A stretch of 14,760 bases of DNA from Flavobacteriales bacterium (GCA_020200995.1 JAIVHQ010000022.1:1-14760); one strand, 5' to 3'; counted from the first letter of the stretch, positions 7,091 through 13,976 are shown. Translations and numbers: made by a program. The notes: a model not told the origin generated them from the sequence alone.

Positions 7091-8404
7091 CTACTCCACC
7101 CGCACTTCCACTTTTCTGTCTGCGGGATTGGGAGAGGAGCTGGCGGCGTCACCAACGTATGTGACTGTGAGCCTCGACGGACTCACTCCTTTTTCCACAA
7201 AGTAATCGTGGACGGCCTTGGCGCGCTGTTCGCTGATCCAGGCATTGTAATCGGCACTACCTGTGCGGTCGGCAAAGCCTGTGATTACGGCGCGGGCATT
7301 CGGCGCATTGCGCAGCATGAGTTCGGCCCTGTTCAGGAGGGCGCGGTGACCGGGGGCCAATTCGTAGGCATTGCGGTCGAAGATAATCTCCACGGCCGGT
7401 GCAGCAGCGGCGGGGATGCCCACTCCCGGATTGCTACCACCCGTCAGGGTGGCCTTGATCAATTCGCGAAGCGCTTTGACCTCCTCGCGCACGGTTTCAA
7501 GCCCTTCAGAGCGCTGCTCCCTCTCGGCGTCTATTTGGGATTGCATGTCCTCAAAACGATTGCCGTAATTGGCCAAAATCTTGTTGTTTTCCCTGAGCAG
7601 CTCGACCATCTCGGCTCCGAAGGCGGGTTGTTGCCTTTCAAGTCTTCGTCGCTCGCGGCGGCTGAGCGGTTTCCCGGTTGAGGCCACCTCCGGCAAGGCA
7701 GGCTTGAGACCTTCAAAGGCCGAATCCAGATCGGGTAGGGGATCGAGGGTAATATCAAGCGGACTCAGCATGGGCGCATCACTCTCCGGAAGCGGAAGCA
7801 ATTCGACAGGCTCGTCATCATCGTATTTAAAAAACCGATCCAAAAAGGCGCTGATTTCGTGCTCCATGGTCACTTTCAGACCATAAACCATGCGTTGAAA
7901 TGAATAAAGCTCTACAGTTTCTTTCCTGCGGTCAACCCCGCTTCCCTTAGGGGAATTCAAGGAATAATCGGACACTTCGAAAAGCTTTTGAGCCTGCCCC
8001 GTGACATCACCGGAAAAACCCTTAAACTTATCGTGAAATTCGAGGTCGTGTATCCAAAGTGCATTGCGCACCATGGCCGAAGCGGCATCATTGAAGTCGT
8101 TTCCCTGTTCGAGCCCCGTCACTTTGTTTCGCGTACTGAAATATTGGTTGTCAACATATGAACGCAAGCTGTAGCTAATGAGCTGCATCACCTTTGCGCG
8201 CTGCGAAGCCTGCGATGGCTCATATTCGTTGACGATGTAGGTGTGCTGCGTAACGCGCTTGAGCACGTAATCTTCGGGCTTATTTACTGCGCGTTCTTCG
8301 GGAAAATTATTAATTACAGTCACCTCCTGGGCAGAAGCCCAAGAGCAAAATAAAACACACACGGTCATAAGCATCTGACGCACCGGTTGAAAATTATGCG
8401 CCAT
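7091..8404 (-). CDS. OmpA C-domain periplasmic protein with a long novel N-terminal region
   Basis: A 437-aa exported protein. Residues 1-26 form a signal peptide ending in SWASAQ. Residues 27-200 are a mixed region I do not recognise. Residues 201-240 are rich in Pro, Asp and Leu, and 247-257 are strongly basic (SRRERRRLERQ). Residues 262-317 are predicted coiled coil. Residues 337-437 are an OmpA/MotB-type peptidoglycan-binding domain: VEIIFDRNAYELAPGHRALL, then GFADRTGSADYN (376-387) and ISEQRAKAVHDYFVEKGV, including the Asp379 and Arg394 expected to contact diaminopimelate. No transmembrane beta-barrel or TPR/carboxypeptidase-like domain is obvious, so it is not a classical OmpA porin. 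No lipobox Cys follows the signal peptide. A role anchoring something to peptidoglycan is inferred. Upstream, TGATTTTG at 8453-8446 (-) is a weak promoter candidate. Confidence 0.85.
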   Translation of the reverse strand: MAHNFQPVRQMLMTVCVLFCSWASAQEVTVINNFPEERAVNKPEDYVLKRVTQHTYIVNEYEPSQASQRAKVMQLISYSLRSYVDNQYFSTRNKVTGLEQGNDFNDAASAMVRNALWIHDLEFHDKFKGFSGDVTGQAQKLFEVSDYSLNSPKGSGVDRRKETVELYSFQRMVYGLKVTMEHEISAFLDRFFKYDDDEPVELLPLPESDAPMLSPLDITLDPLPDLDSAFEGLKPALPEVASTGKPLSRRERRRLERQQPAFGAEMVELLRENNKILANYGNRFEDMQSQIDAEREQRSEGLETVREEVKALRELIKATLTGGSNPGVGIPAAAAPAVEIIFDRNAYELAPGHRALLNRAELMLRNAPNARAVITGFADRTGSADYNAWISEQRAKAVHDYFVEKGVSPSRLTVTYVGDAASSSPNPADRKVEVRVE

Positions 8405-8649
8405 GAACTGCGCAAATAACTCGACAAATTACCGAAAGTTTTATTCAAAATCATAATCGACCTTGCGGGGAGTTATCAGCATGTGTTAAAAACTTTCGGA
8501 TACCCAACATCACTTACCGTCGCACAATGACAGCTCAGAGGACCTTTCAAGTCAAATACTGAACTGCGCAATACAAAGCCATAGATTTCGCCCACAAACC
8601 ATTGAGAAACGGTAACATGCAAAGGGCACAAAAGGTACGCAGCCCGCCG

Positions 8650-8667
8650 CTACACACAAAAGTGTAG
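8650..8667. repeat. Small inverted repeat in the 8.4-8.8 kb gap
   Basis: CTACAC (8650-8655) and GTGTAG (8662-8667) are perfect complements around the 6-nt loop ACAAAA. There is no T-tract on either side. It could be an operator or a minor RNA hairpin; a 6-bp stem can also occur by chance. Confidence 0.3.
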
Positions 8668-8741
8668 GAGTCACACCCTGATTTGCAGCCAGCCACCGAC
8701 TATATACTTCGGGACTTCAGTAGCCTGTGCACAAAAAATCA

Positions 8742-8770
8742 TTTGAAATTATGGCAACCGTGTAAGATTG
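8742..8770 (+). promoter_or_regulatory. Candidate promoter of the small membrane protein gene
   Basis: TTTG at 8742-8745, a 17-bp spacer, then TAAGATTG at 8763-8770, matching the Bacteroidota -7 element TAnnTTTG at 7 of 8 positions. The start would be near 8777, leaving a leader of about 60 nt before the ATG at 8838. The spacer is slightly shorter than the 19 bp seen at the M23 gene. Confidence 0.4.
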
Positions 8771-8837
8771 ACACCGTCTAGCATATGAACCCGTTTCGGC
8801 TGAGCCCAATCCAGCTGAGCAAAGAAATAAGCATGTC

Positions 8838-9275
8838 ATGGAAAACTTAGTAGAATTCTTCATCGGTCTGTTCAACAGCGCCCACGCCACCATCGGCGAC
8901 AGCTTGTACCTTCTTCTTGCTATTCTCTTCTTTGTAGGTGTCGTGGCGCAGTGGATGCTCTACGAAAAAGCCAACCAGCCGGGGATTGCCAGCATTGTTC
9001 CCATCTGGAACGTTATCGTGTTTCTGCGTATCGTAGGACGTCCGGCAAACCACATCTTTTTGTTTCTGATTCCAATCTACGGGCAGTTTTACCTCATCCC
9101 CAAGGTGTACATCGAGCTGTGCAATAGCTTTGGAAAACGCAGCATACTGGACTACGCGATGGTAGTGATCTTCAACGGATTTTACATCCTTAACCTCGGG
9201 CTCTCTTACGAAGCGCAGTACGAAGGCCCTGTATACGGTACTGCCAGAGCAGAAGCTTCTTCAGCTTTGGCTTAA
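8838..9275 (+). CDS. Small integral membrane protein, DUF5684-like
   Basis: A 145-aa protein with about four hydrophobic segments (roughly 22-41, 52-67, 72-92 and 105-122). The core LYEKANQPGIASIVPIWN (41-58), followed by IVGRPANHIFLFLIPIYG and CNSFGKRS, matches the pattern of DUF5684-type proteins (YEKAGxPGWxxIVPIYN, then LCxxFGKS), which I recognise by motif only. The family has no established biochemical function; members often sit near signal peptidase or envelope genes. The ATG at 8838 is used because the ATG at 8833 is in another frame and stops after five codons. The last 15 bp overlap the end of the displaced alaS 3' frame, which runs the opposite way. Confidence 0.75.
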   Translation: MENLVEFFIGLFNSAHATIGDSLYLLLAILFFVGVVAQWMLYEKANQPGIASIVPIWNVIVFLRIVGRPANHIFLFLIPIYGQFYLIPKVYIELCNSFGKRSILDYAMVVIFNGFYILNLGLSYEAQYEGPVYGTARAEASSALA

Positions 9276-9669
9276 ATCGGCTTCGGCCTTGGCGAGTGCA
9301 GCCGCGATGCCCGATGGGTCTTTTCCGCCCGCTGTCGCGAAAAACGGTTGTCCGCCTCCGCCGCCCTTGATCAGTGAAGCTAGTTCACGCACGATTTTCC
9401 CGGCGTTCATGCCATCGTTTTTAACCAGATCATCTGAAAGAGCCACCGATAAGGTGGCTTTTCCTTTTTCAGCCGTGGCGAGGACGAGAAAGAGCCGCTC
9501 CGTCTCGGCGCGCAATTGAAAAGCCACGTCCTTTATGCTCGCGGCGTCCATATCGACCTTGGCGGCGATAAAGTTCACCCCGCCCACCGATTTTACCGAA
9601 GCGATCAGGTCGCGCTTTACCGCCTTGGCCTGCTCACGGCGCAGTGCTTCGAGCTCCTTGCCCAGCGAG
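9261..9669 (-). pseudogene. alaS: Displaced 3' end of alaS (C-Ala domain) in a shifted frame
   Basis: From about 9665 the AlaRS C-terminal region is readable, but in the frame one base ahead of the main alaS frame. It gives LGKELEALRREQAKAVKRD and then a complete globular C-Ala (DHHA1-like) domain: VGGVNFIAAKVDMDAASIKD, LFLVLATAEKGKATLSVALS, and the glycine-rich IKGGGGGQPFFATAGGKDPS. It is 134 residues to the TGA at 9263-9261. An ATG in this frame at 9743 lies inside the main alaS frame and codes for residues with no AlaRS similarity, so independent translation is unlikely. The C-Ala domain helps tRNA binding and editing in full-length AlaRS. The stop lies 15 bp inside the convergent membrane-protein gene. 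Confidence 0.75.
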
Positions 9670-11742
9670 GCGGCGGATGCCCGCAGCCACTGAGCCTTCA
9701 GATACAATTTTGAAAAATCCGATCTCGCCGGTGGCCCGCACATGGGTGCCTCCGCAAAGTTCTACAGACTCGCCGAATCGAATCGCGCGCACGGAATCGC
9801 CGTACTTCTCGCCGAAGAGTGCCATGGCGCCCATCTCGCGGGCCTCGGCCATGGGGATGTTTCGGAATTCCTCGAGCGGAATGTCGCGGCGGACGGCGGC
9901 ATTCACGGCTTGCTCGATCTTGCGTATTTCTTCGTCTGTGACTTTAGCAAAGTGCGAAAAGTCGAACCTGAGGTAGTCTTTTTCAAGAAGCGATCCGCGC
10001 TGCTCCACGTGGGTGCCGAGCAGGGCGCGCAGGGCGTGGTGGAGCAGGTGGGTAGCGGTGTGGTTTTTTGCCGTAAGGCTGCGGCGCTCAGCATCTACAA
10101 CCCCCTTAACCGCGGCGGGCAGCGCCTCGGGCGATTTTGGCGAAAGGTGCACGATGAGGTTGTTTTCCCGAAAAGTGCCGATCACAGGAATGCGCACGCC
10201 TTCGCCTTCTACGTAGCCGCGATCGCCCGTTTGACCACCGCCCTCGGGGTAAAACGGGGTGCGGTCAAAAACGAGTTGATAAAAGTCTTTGCCCTTTTGC
10301 GTCACCTTGCGGTAGCGGGCGAGGTTCATTTCGGTTTCGAGGCTGTCGTAGCCCACAAATTCGGTAGCCCGGTAGTTGCCCACCACGACCCAGTCGCCGG
10401 TGTCCTGCACGGCGGCACTGCGAGAGCGCTTCTTTTGGGCTTCGAGGGCTTTCTGAAAAGCCGTCTCGTCATAGGTTTTTCCGTGCTCGGAAAGGATGAG
10501 GGCCGTGAGGTCGACCGGGAAGCCGAAAGTGTCGTAGAGCTCAAAAACCACCTCACCGCCGATGCGATCGTCCTTTGTGTTCTGGAGGATGTCGTCAATG
10601 AGCTGAATGCCTTTTGCCAAGGTGCGGAGGAAAGCCTCCTCCTCCTCGCGGATCACATCGCGGATGAGTTTTTCATTGGATTTGAGTTCTTCAAAAAAAC
10701 CGCCCATCTGCGCGATCAGCACTTCGGCAAGTTCTTGAAGAAGTGGCTCCTTCCTGTCCAGGAAGCTGTATGCGTAGCGCACAGCGCGGCGCAAAATTCG
10801 TCGGATCACATAGCCCGTGCCGGTATTTGAAGGCATCTGCCCGTCGGCGATGGCAAAGGCCACGGCGCGCACGTGGTCGGCCAGCACGCGAAAGGCCACA
10901 TCCTGCTTGGAGTCGCCGCGGGTGTACTTTTTGCCCGTCTCCTTTGCGATAAAATCGATGAGGGGCGAAAACACGTCGGTGTCGTAAGACGAAGTTTTGC
11001 CCTGAAGCACCATGGAGAGGCGTTCGAAGCCCATACCGGTATCGATGTGCTTGGCTTTGAGCGGCTCGAGCGATCCGTCGGAGCGGCGCTGCAGCTCCAT
11101 AAACACAAGGTTCCAGATTTCGATGACCTGCGGGTGGTCGGCATTCACGAGTTCCTTTCCGGAAACGGAGTTGCGCTCGGCGTCGGTGCGCATATCGACG
11201 TGTATTTCGCTGCACGGGCCGCAAGGGCCGGTGTCGCCCATTTCCCAAAAGTTGTCTTTTTTGCTTGCTGCGATGATGCGGTCTTCGCTGATCAGGCCCT
11301 TCCAGTGGTCGTAAGCTTCGCGGTCGAATTCGATTCCATCCGACTTGTCTCCCTCGAACACGGTGACGTAGAGGCGGTCTTTGTCGATTTTGTAAACTTC
11401 GGTGAGCAGTTCCCAGGCCCATTCGATGGCTTCCTTCTTGTAGTAATCGCCGAAAGACCAGTTGCCGAGCATCTCGAAAAGTGTGTGGTGATAGGTGTCA
11501 ACCCCCACTTCCTCGAGGTCGTTGTGCTTTCCGCTCACGCGGAGGCATTTTTGGGTATCAGCCACCCGTGGTGATTCGGCAGGCTCATTGCCGAGAAAAA
11601 TATCCTTGAACCGGTTCATCCCCGCATTCGTGAACATGAGGGTGGGATCGTTCTTCACAACGAGGGGCGCCGAAGGCACCACGAGGTGGTTTTTTGAAGA
11701 AAAGAATTGCAGAAATTTATCGCGTATGTCGGCTGATTTCAT
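9634..11742 (-). CDS. alaS: Alanyl-tRNA synthetase, main frame (frameshifted and truncated)
   Basis: Class II synthetase that charges tRNA-Ala and clears Ser/Gly mischarging. All catalytic features are present: MFTNAGMNRFKDIFLG (36-51), RVADTQKCLRVSGKHND (59-75), HHTLFEMLGNWSFGDYY (85-101), GDTGPCGPCSEIH (169-181) and AKHIDTGMGFERL (230-242). The editing-domain metal motifs HTATH (561-565) and CGGTH (663-667) are intact. Homology ends at AAGIRR (residue 691, about 9670); the frame then reads 11 unrelated residues to a stop, for 702 aa instead of the usual ~870-880. The missing C-terminus follows in another frame, so a deletion of 3n+2 bases, estimated at 45-55 residues, is inferred. The retained part may still charge tRNA, because truncated AlaRS enzymes can. 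An assembly or sequencing error is a serious alternative. Divergent from the M23 gene. Confidence 0.9.
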   Translation of the reverse strand: MKSADIRDKFLQFFSSKNHLVVPSAPLVVKNDPTLMFTNAGMNRFKDIFLGNEPAESPRVADTQKCLRVSGKHNDLEEVGVDTYHHTLFEMLGNWSFGDYYKKEAIEWAWELLTEVYKIDKDRLYVTVFEGDKSDGIEFDREAYDHWKGLISEDRIIAASKKDNFWEMGDTGPCGPCSEIHVDMRTDAERNSVSGKELVNADHPQVIEIWNLVFMELQRRSDGSLEPLKAKHIDTGMGFERLSMVLQGKTSSYDTDVFSPLIDFIAKETGKKYTRGDSKQDVAFRVLADHVRAVAFAIADGQMPSNTGTGYVIRRILRRAVRYAYSFLDRKEPLLQELAEVLIAQMGGFFEELKSNEKLIRDVIREEEEAFLRTLAKGIQLIDDILQNTKDDRIGGEVVFELYDTFGFPVDLTALILSEHGKTYDETAFQKALEAQKKRSRSAAVQDTGDWVVVGNYRATEFVGYDSLETEMNLARYRKVTQKGKDFYQLVFDRTPFYPEGGGQTGDRGYVEGEGVRIPVIGTFRENNLIVHLSPKSPEALPAAVKGVVDAERRSLTAKNHTATHLLHHALRALLGTHVEQRGSLLEKDYLRFDFSHFAKVTDEEIRKIEQAVNAAVRRDIPLEEFRNIPMAEAREMGAMALFGEKYGDSVRAIRFGESVELCGGTHVRATGEIGFFKIVSEGSVAAGIRRLAGQGARSTAP

Positions 11743-11793
11743 CCGGTTGGGTTAGGGTGCACTTCGCGCCGGTGATAATTTGGCGGAAGCAGC

Positions 11794-11824
11794 TTTGTGT
11801 AAACTTCGAATTTAGATACTTTTA
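11794..11824 (+). promoter_or_regulatory. Candidate promoter of the M23 peptidase gene
   Basis: TTTG at 11794-11797, a 19-bp spacer, then TACTTTTA at 11817-11824 (7 of 8 matches to TAnnTTTG). The arrangement fits the Bacteroidota primary sigma consensus well. The element ends 22 bp before the ATG at 11847. It lies in the 104-bp gap shared with divergent alaS, for which only a weak TAAATTCG was seen. Confidence 0.5.
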
Positions 11825-11846
11825 GGGCGTAAACCCGCATTAACGG

Positions 11847-12818
11847 ATGGCAAAAATAAAATACAAGTACAATCCCAACACGCTGAATTACGAAAAAATC
11901 CAGCTCACACTGAAAGACAGGCTGAAAACCCTGACGGTGTACGTATTGACGGGATTGTTTTTTGCGGGCATCATCATCGCGCTCGCCTACACCTTTGTAG
12001 ACTCCCCGAAAGAGCTGAACCTGAAGCGAGAAAACGCACAACTCCAACAGCAATATGAGCTGCTGAACAAAGATATGGCCCAAATGGAACGCGTACTGGC
12101 CGATATCGAGCGGCGCGATGACAACATTTACCGCGTGATTTTCGAAGCAGAGCCCATCAGCGACGGTGTGCGCCGCAGCGGTGTGGGCGGGGTAAACCGC
12201 TACACCCACCTCAAGGGGTTCAACAATTCAGACCTTGTGATTGAGTCTACCAGACGTCTCGACCAGGTGGCCAAGCGGCTTTACATCCAGAGCAAATCGT
12301 TTGACGATGTGATCGAAATGGCCAAAAACAAGGAGGAACTCCTCGCCGCCATCCCGGCCATACAGCCCGTGGCCAACAAAGATCTGAAGCGCCTCGCCAG
12401 CGGATACGGTTACCGAATCGACCCCATTTACAAAGTGCGAAAAATGCATTGGGGCATGGACTTTTCCTCTCCCACCGGCACCGATGTGGTGGCGACCGGC
12501 GACGGGCGCGTGCAGAAAGTAGTGAACTCGCGGGGCGGTTATGGTAAGCACCTCATCATCGACCACGGGTTCGGATACCAGACGCTCTACGCACACATGA
12601 GCCAGACCGAAGTGCGCCGTGGACAAAAGGTAAAGCGCGGCGACGTGATCGGCAAGGTCGGCAACACAGGCAAAAGCACGGGGCCCCACCTGCACTACGA
12701 AGTGATCAAAGACGGCCGCAAGGTGAACCCCGCCAACTTCTACTTCAACGACCTCACCCCCGAAGAGTACGACCTGATGATCGAAATCTCTTCGAACGCC
12801 AACCAATCATTCGACTAA
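11847..12818 (+). CDS. M23 family metallopeptidase (LytM-type), membrane-anchored
   Basis: A 323-aa type II membrane protein: a short cytoplasmic tail, one membrane segment (about 30-50), a periplasmic coiled coil (about 55-95, KRENAQLQQQYELLNKDM), a linker, and a LytM/M23 domain at about 185-298. Zinc ligands are H201 and D205 in HWGMDF and H283 in GPHLHYE; H250 in LYAHMS completes the active site, so the enzyme should be an active peptidoglycan endopeptidase rather than an EnvC/NlpD-like inactive activator. A GYGYRIDP segment (186-193) typical of Bacteroidota homologues precedes the domain. The next gene, for the MerR-like regulator, starts 11 bp after the stop, so the two are probably co-transcribed. 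I recall the alaS / M23 / MerR order being conserved in the phylum. Confidence 0.93.
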   Translation: MAKIKYKYNPNTLNYEKIQLTLKDRLKTLTVYVLTGLFFAGIIIALAYTFVDSPKELNLKRENAQLQQQYELLNKDMAQMERVLADIERRDDNIYRVIFEAEPISDGVRRSGVGGVNRYTHLKGFNNSDLVIESTRRLDQVAKRLYIQSKSFDDVIEMAKNKEELLAAIPAIQPVANKDLKRLASGYGYRIDPIYKVRKMHWGMDFSSPTGTDVVATGDGRVQKVVNSRGGYGKHLIIDHGFGYQTLYAHMSQTEVRRGQKVKRGDVIGKVGNTGKSTGPHLHYEVIKDGRKVNPANFYFNDLTPEEYDLMIEISSNANQSFD

Positions 12819-12829
12819 ACCCGCCGCCG

Positions 12830-13165
12830 ATGCCCTACAAGGAAAAACCAGTTGAAAAACTCTACTACACCATCGGTGAGGTGTCCGAGATGTTTGACGT
12901 CAACACGTCGCTGATCCGGTTTTGGGAGAAGGAGTTTGACATCATCCAACCCAAAAAGAACAAGAAGGGCAACCGCCTCTTCACCGCCGCCGATATCGAC
13001 AACCTGAAAATCATCTACCACCTCGTGAAGGAGCGCGGCTACACCCTGCAGGGCGCCCGCGAAAAGATGAAAGACAACAAGGAAGACCTTTCTGAAAATG
13101 TGGCCATCGTGGAGCGGCTGCGAGAGATCAGGGCTTTTTTGATGGAGATGAAGAAGAGTTTGTGA
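12830..13165 (+). CDS. Small MerR-family transcriptional regulator
   Basis: A 111-aa protein. Residues 11-80 form the MerR winged-helix DNA-binding domain: LYYTIGEVSEMFDVNTSLIR (helix-turn-helix), FWEKEFDIIQPKKNKKGNRL (wing), and FTAADIDNLKIIYHLVKERG. The wing Trp-Glu and Arg residues typical of MerR proteins are present. A short C-terminal helix (about 85-111) probably dimerises it. There is no effector-binding domain and no Cys cluster, so no metal or drug ligand can be suggested. Separated from the M23 gene by 11 bp; its targets are unknown. Confidence 0.88.
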   Translation: MPYKEKPVEKLYYTIGEVSEMFDVNTSLIRFWEKEFDIIQPKKNKKGNRLFTAADIDNLKIIYHLVKERGYTLQGAREKMKDNKEDLSENVAIVERLREIRAFLMEMKKSL

Positions 13166-13218
13166 GGCTCGGGAACAATTTGCTCAGAACACCTTCTGCC
13201 TGAAAACAAAAAATTCAG

Positions 13219-13248
13219 TATTTTCGTACGTACAGAATTAATCGAAAA
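13219..13248 (+). promoter_or_regulatory. Candidate promoter and operator of the toxin-antitoxin pair
   Basis: TATTTTCG at 13219-13226 matches the -7 element TAnnTTTG at 7 of 8 positions. Overlapping its end is the perfect 8-bp palindrome GTACGTAC (13226-13233). A wider inverted pair, TTTTCG (13221-13226) and CGAAAA (13243-13248), frames the leader up to the ATG at 13249. Palindromes over the promoter are typical sites for autorepression by toxin-antitoxin complexes; here the function is inferred. Confidence 0.4.
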
Positions 13249-13461
13249 ATGAAAACTTTCAGGATTCAAATACCCGAGAAGAAGATCAAATTCTTTATCG
13301 AGCTGATGGAACAACTCGGATTAGGCCCGCTCACTGAAGAAGATGAAGTCTCGGCCGACCAGCTAATCAATGACATCCGTCAAGGCCTCCATGAGGTTCG
13401 CGACACAGAAGACGGTAAGATTGCGAAAAAAACGCTGAAAGACTTGTTGGATGAGTTATGA
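13249..13461 (+). CDS. Putative antitoxin of a type II toxin-antitoxin pair
   Basis: A 70-aa protein beginning MKTFRIQIPEKKIKFFIELM. The N-terminus alternates charged and hydrophobic residues and then forms an amphipathic helix; the C-terminus (KIAKKTLKDLLDEL) is a second helix of the kind that wraps the partner toxin. I do not recognise a named DNA-binding domain. The call rests on size, charge, and position directly before a RelE/ParE-like toxin, which it overlaps by 11 bp. It should neutralise the toxin and perhaps bind the palindrome upstream. The local sequence is richer in A+T than the M23/MerR genes, which suggests separate acquisition. Confidence 0.65.
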   Translation: MKTFRIQIPEKKIKFFIELMEQLGLGPLTEEDEVSADQLINDIRQGLHEVRDTEDGKIAKKTLKDLLDEL

Positions 13462-13789
13462 TGTGCTCACCACTCCCCAATTCGACCGAGAGGTCAAAAA
13501 ACTGAGTAAAAAATATCGTTCCCTGAAAGCTGATTTAAACGACCTCAGTGAGCAAATCAGCGAAAATCCGATGAGCGGTGATCCGTTGGGAGAAAATTTA
13601 TTTAAAGTTCGTTTAGCAATTTCTTCAAAGGGCCGAGGCAAGTCAGGTGGTGGAAGAGTGGTCACTTTTTTAAGGCGACCGAACGCAGAAATATACCTTA
13701 TTGCCATATACGATAAGTCAGAAATTGCAACTCTTTCAAAACAACAAATAAAAGCGATCCTGAAGGCGGCCGGCTTGAGTAACGAGTGA
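13451..13789 (+). CDS. RelE/ParE-family toxin
   Basis: A 112-aa basic protein with the RelE/ParE fold pattern: an N-terminal strand (SYDVLTTPQFDREVKKL), a helical hairpin (KKYRSLKADLNDLSEQI), NPMSGDPLGENLFKVRLAI, a basic glycine-rich stretch (SSKGRGKSGGGRVVTF) and the strand EIYLIAIYDKSE, then a short C-terminal helix. RelE-type members cut mRNA on the ribosome and ParE-type members poison gyrase; the sequence does not settle which. The many Lys/Arg residues and the KVR/RVV strands favour a RelE/HigB-like RNase. Its start overlaps the antitoxin stop (ATGAGTTATGA), so toxin translation is coupled to antitoxin translation. Confidence 0.75.
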   Translation: MSYDVLTTPQFDREVKKLSKKYRSLKADLNDLSEQISENPMSGDPLGENLFKVRLAISSKGRGKSGGGRVVTFLRRPNAEIYLIAIYDKSEIATLSKQQIKAILKAAGLSNE

Positions 13790-13839
13790 TCGAACCGAAC
13801 AAAGCGCATATATCATCTACTAGTCTTGAATAAAGAACT

Positions 13840-13878
13840 ATTGGACAAATTTGCATTCGAATTGCAGATTTGTCTAAT
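13840..13878. terminator. 39-bp imperfect palindrome, candidate bidirectional terminator
   Basis: ATTGGACAAATTTGCA (13840-13855) and TGCAGATTTGTCTAAT (13863-13878) can form a 16-bp stem around the loop TTCGAAT (13856-13862). Fourteen pairs are Watson-Crick and two are G-U in RNA, so it folds well as a transcript. On the plus strand it is followed by TTTCATTTCC, which is T-rich but interrupted. It lies between two converging genes, the toxin (+) and the DUF4143 ATPase (-), so a shared terminator is the simplest reading. A protein-binding site or a remnant of a mobile-element end is also possible. Confidence 0.5.
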
Positions 13879-13976
13879 TTTCATTTCCGTGTGGCAGCAA
13901 TCAGGCCTGTACTTTTCGGAGATCCTTCAGGCAAACAATTGTAAAGTGTCCTCCCGGAATGATGAAGACTCCCCGA

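Larger units (their letters stand above)
8405..8837. other. 433-bp gap without a gene
   Basis: No plausible coding frame was found on either strand; only frames of about 10-15 codons occur. It contains the candidate promoter at 8742-8770, a perfect small hairpin at 8650-8667, and a short direct repeat GCTGAGC at 8799-8805 and 8814-8820 just before the next gene. No tRNA, riboswitch or T-tract terminator could be recognised. The left end is the upstream region of the OmpA-C gene, so the gap must hold two divergent 5' regions. Confidence 0.6.

Noticed and set aside
8640..8740. Possible tRNA or small structured RNA in the 8.4-8.8 kb gap
   Set aside because: Only one 6-bp stem could be formed; no cloverleaf, no TTC T-loop signature, and no known riboswitch core was seen.
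8768..8773. TTGACA as a classical sigma-70 -35 box
   Set aside because: No TATAAT-like hexamer occurs at 16-18 bp, and this phylum uses a different promoter consensus; a TTTG/TAAGATTG pair fits better.
9634..9743. Programmed ribosomal frameshifting to make full-length AlaRS
   Set aside because: No slippery sequence or pseudoknot was recognised at the junction, and the fused product would still lack about 45-55 conserved residues, so a deletion explains the data better than recoding.
9261..9743. Independent 160-aa protein encoded by the alaS C-terminal frame
   Set aside because: Its first ~26 residues are only the shifted reading of conserved alaS codons and no promoter or ribosome site is visible; it is treated as the displaced gene end.
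9742..10830. A 362-codon open frame antisense to alaS
   Set aside because: It lies wholly opposite conserved AlaRS coding sequence, has no recognisable domain, and is explained by G+C-rich third positions of alaS suppressing stops on the other strand. The same applies to 10873-11574 (+), 12228-12806 (-) and 5058-5618 (+).
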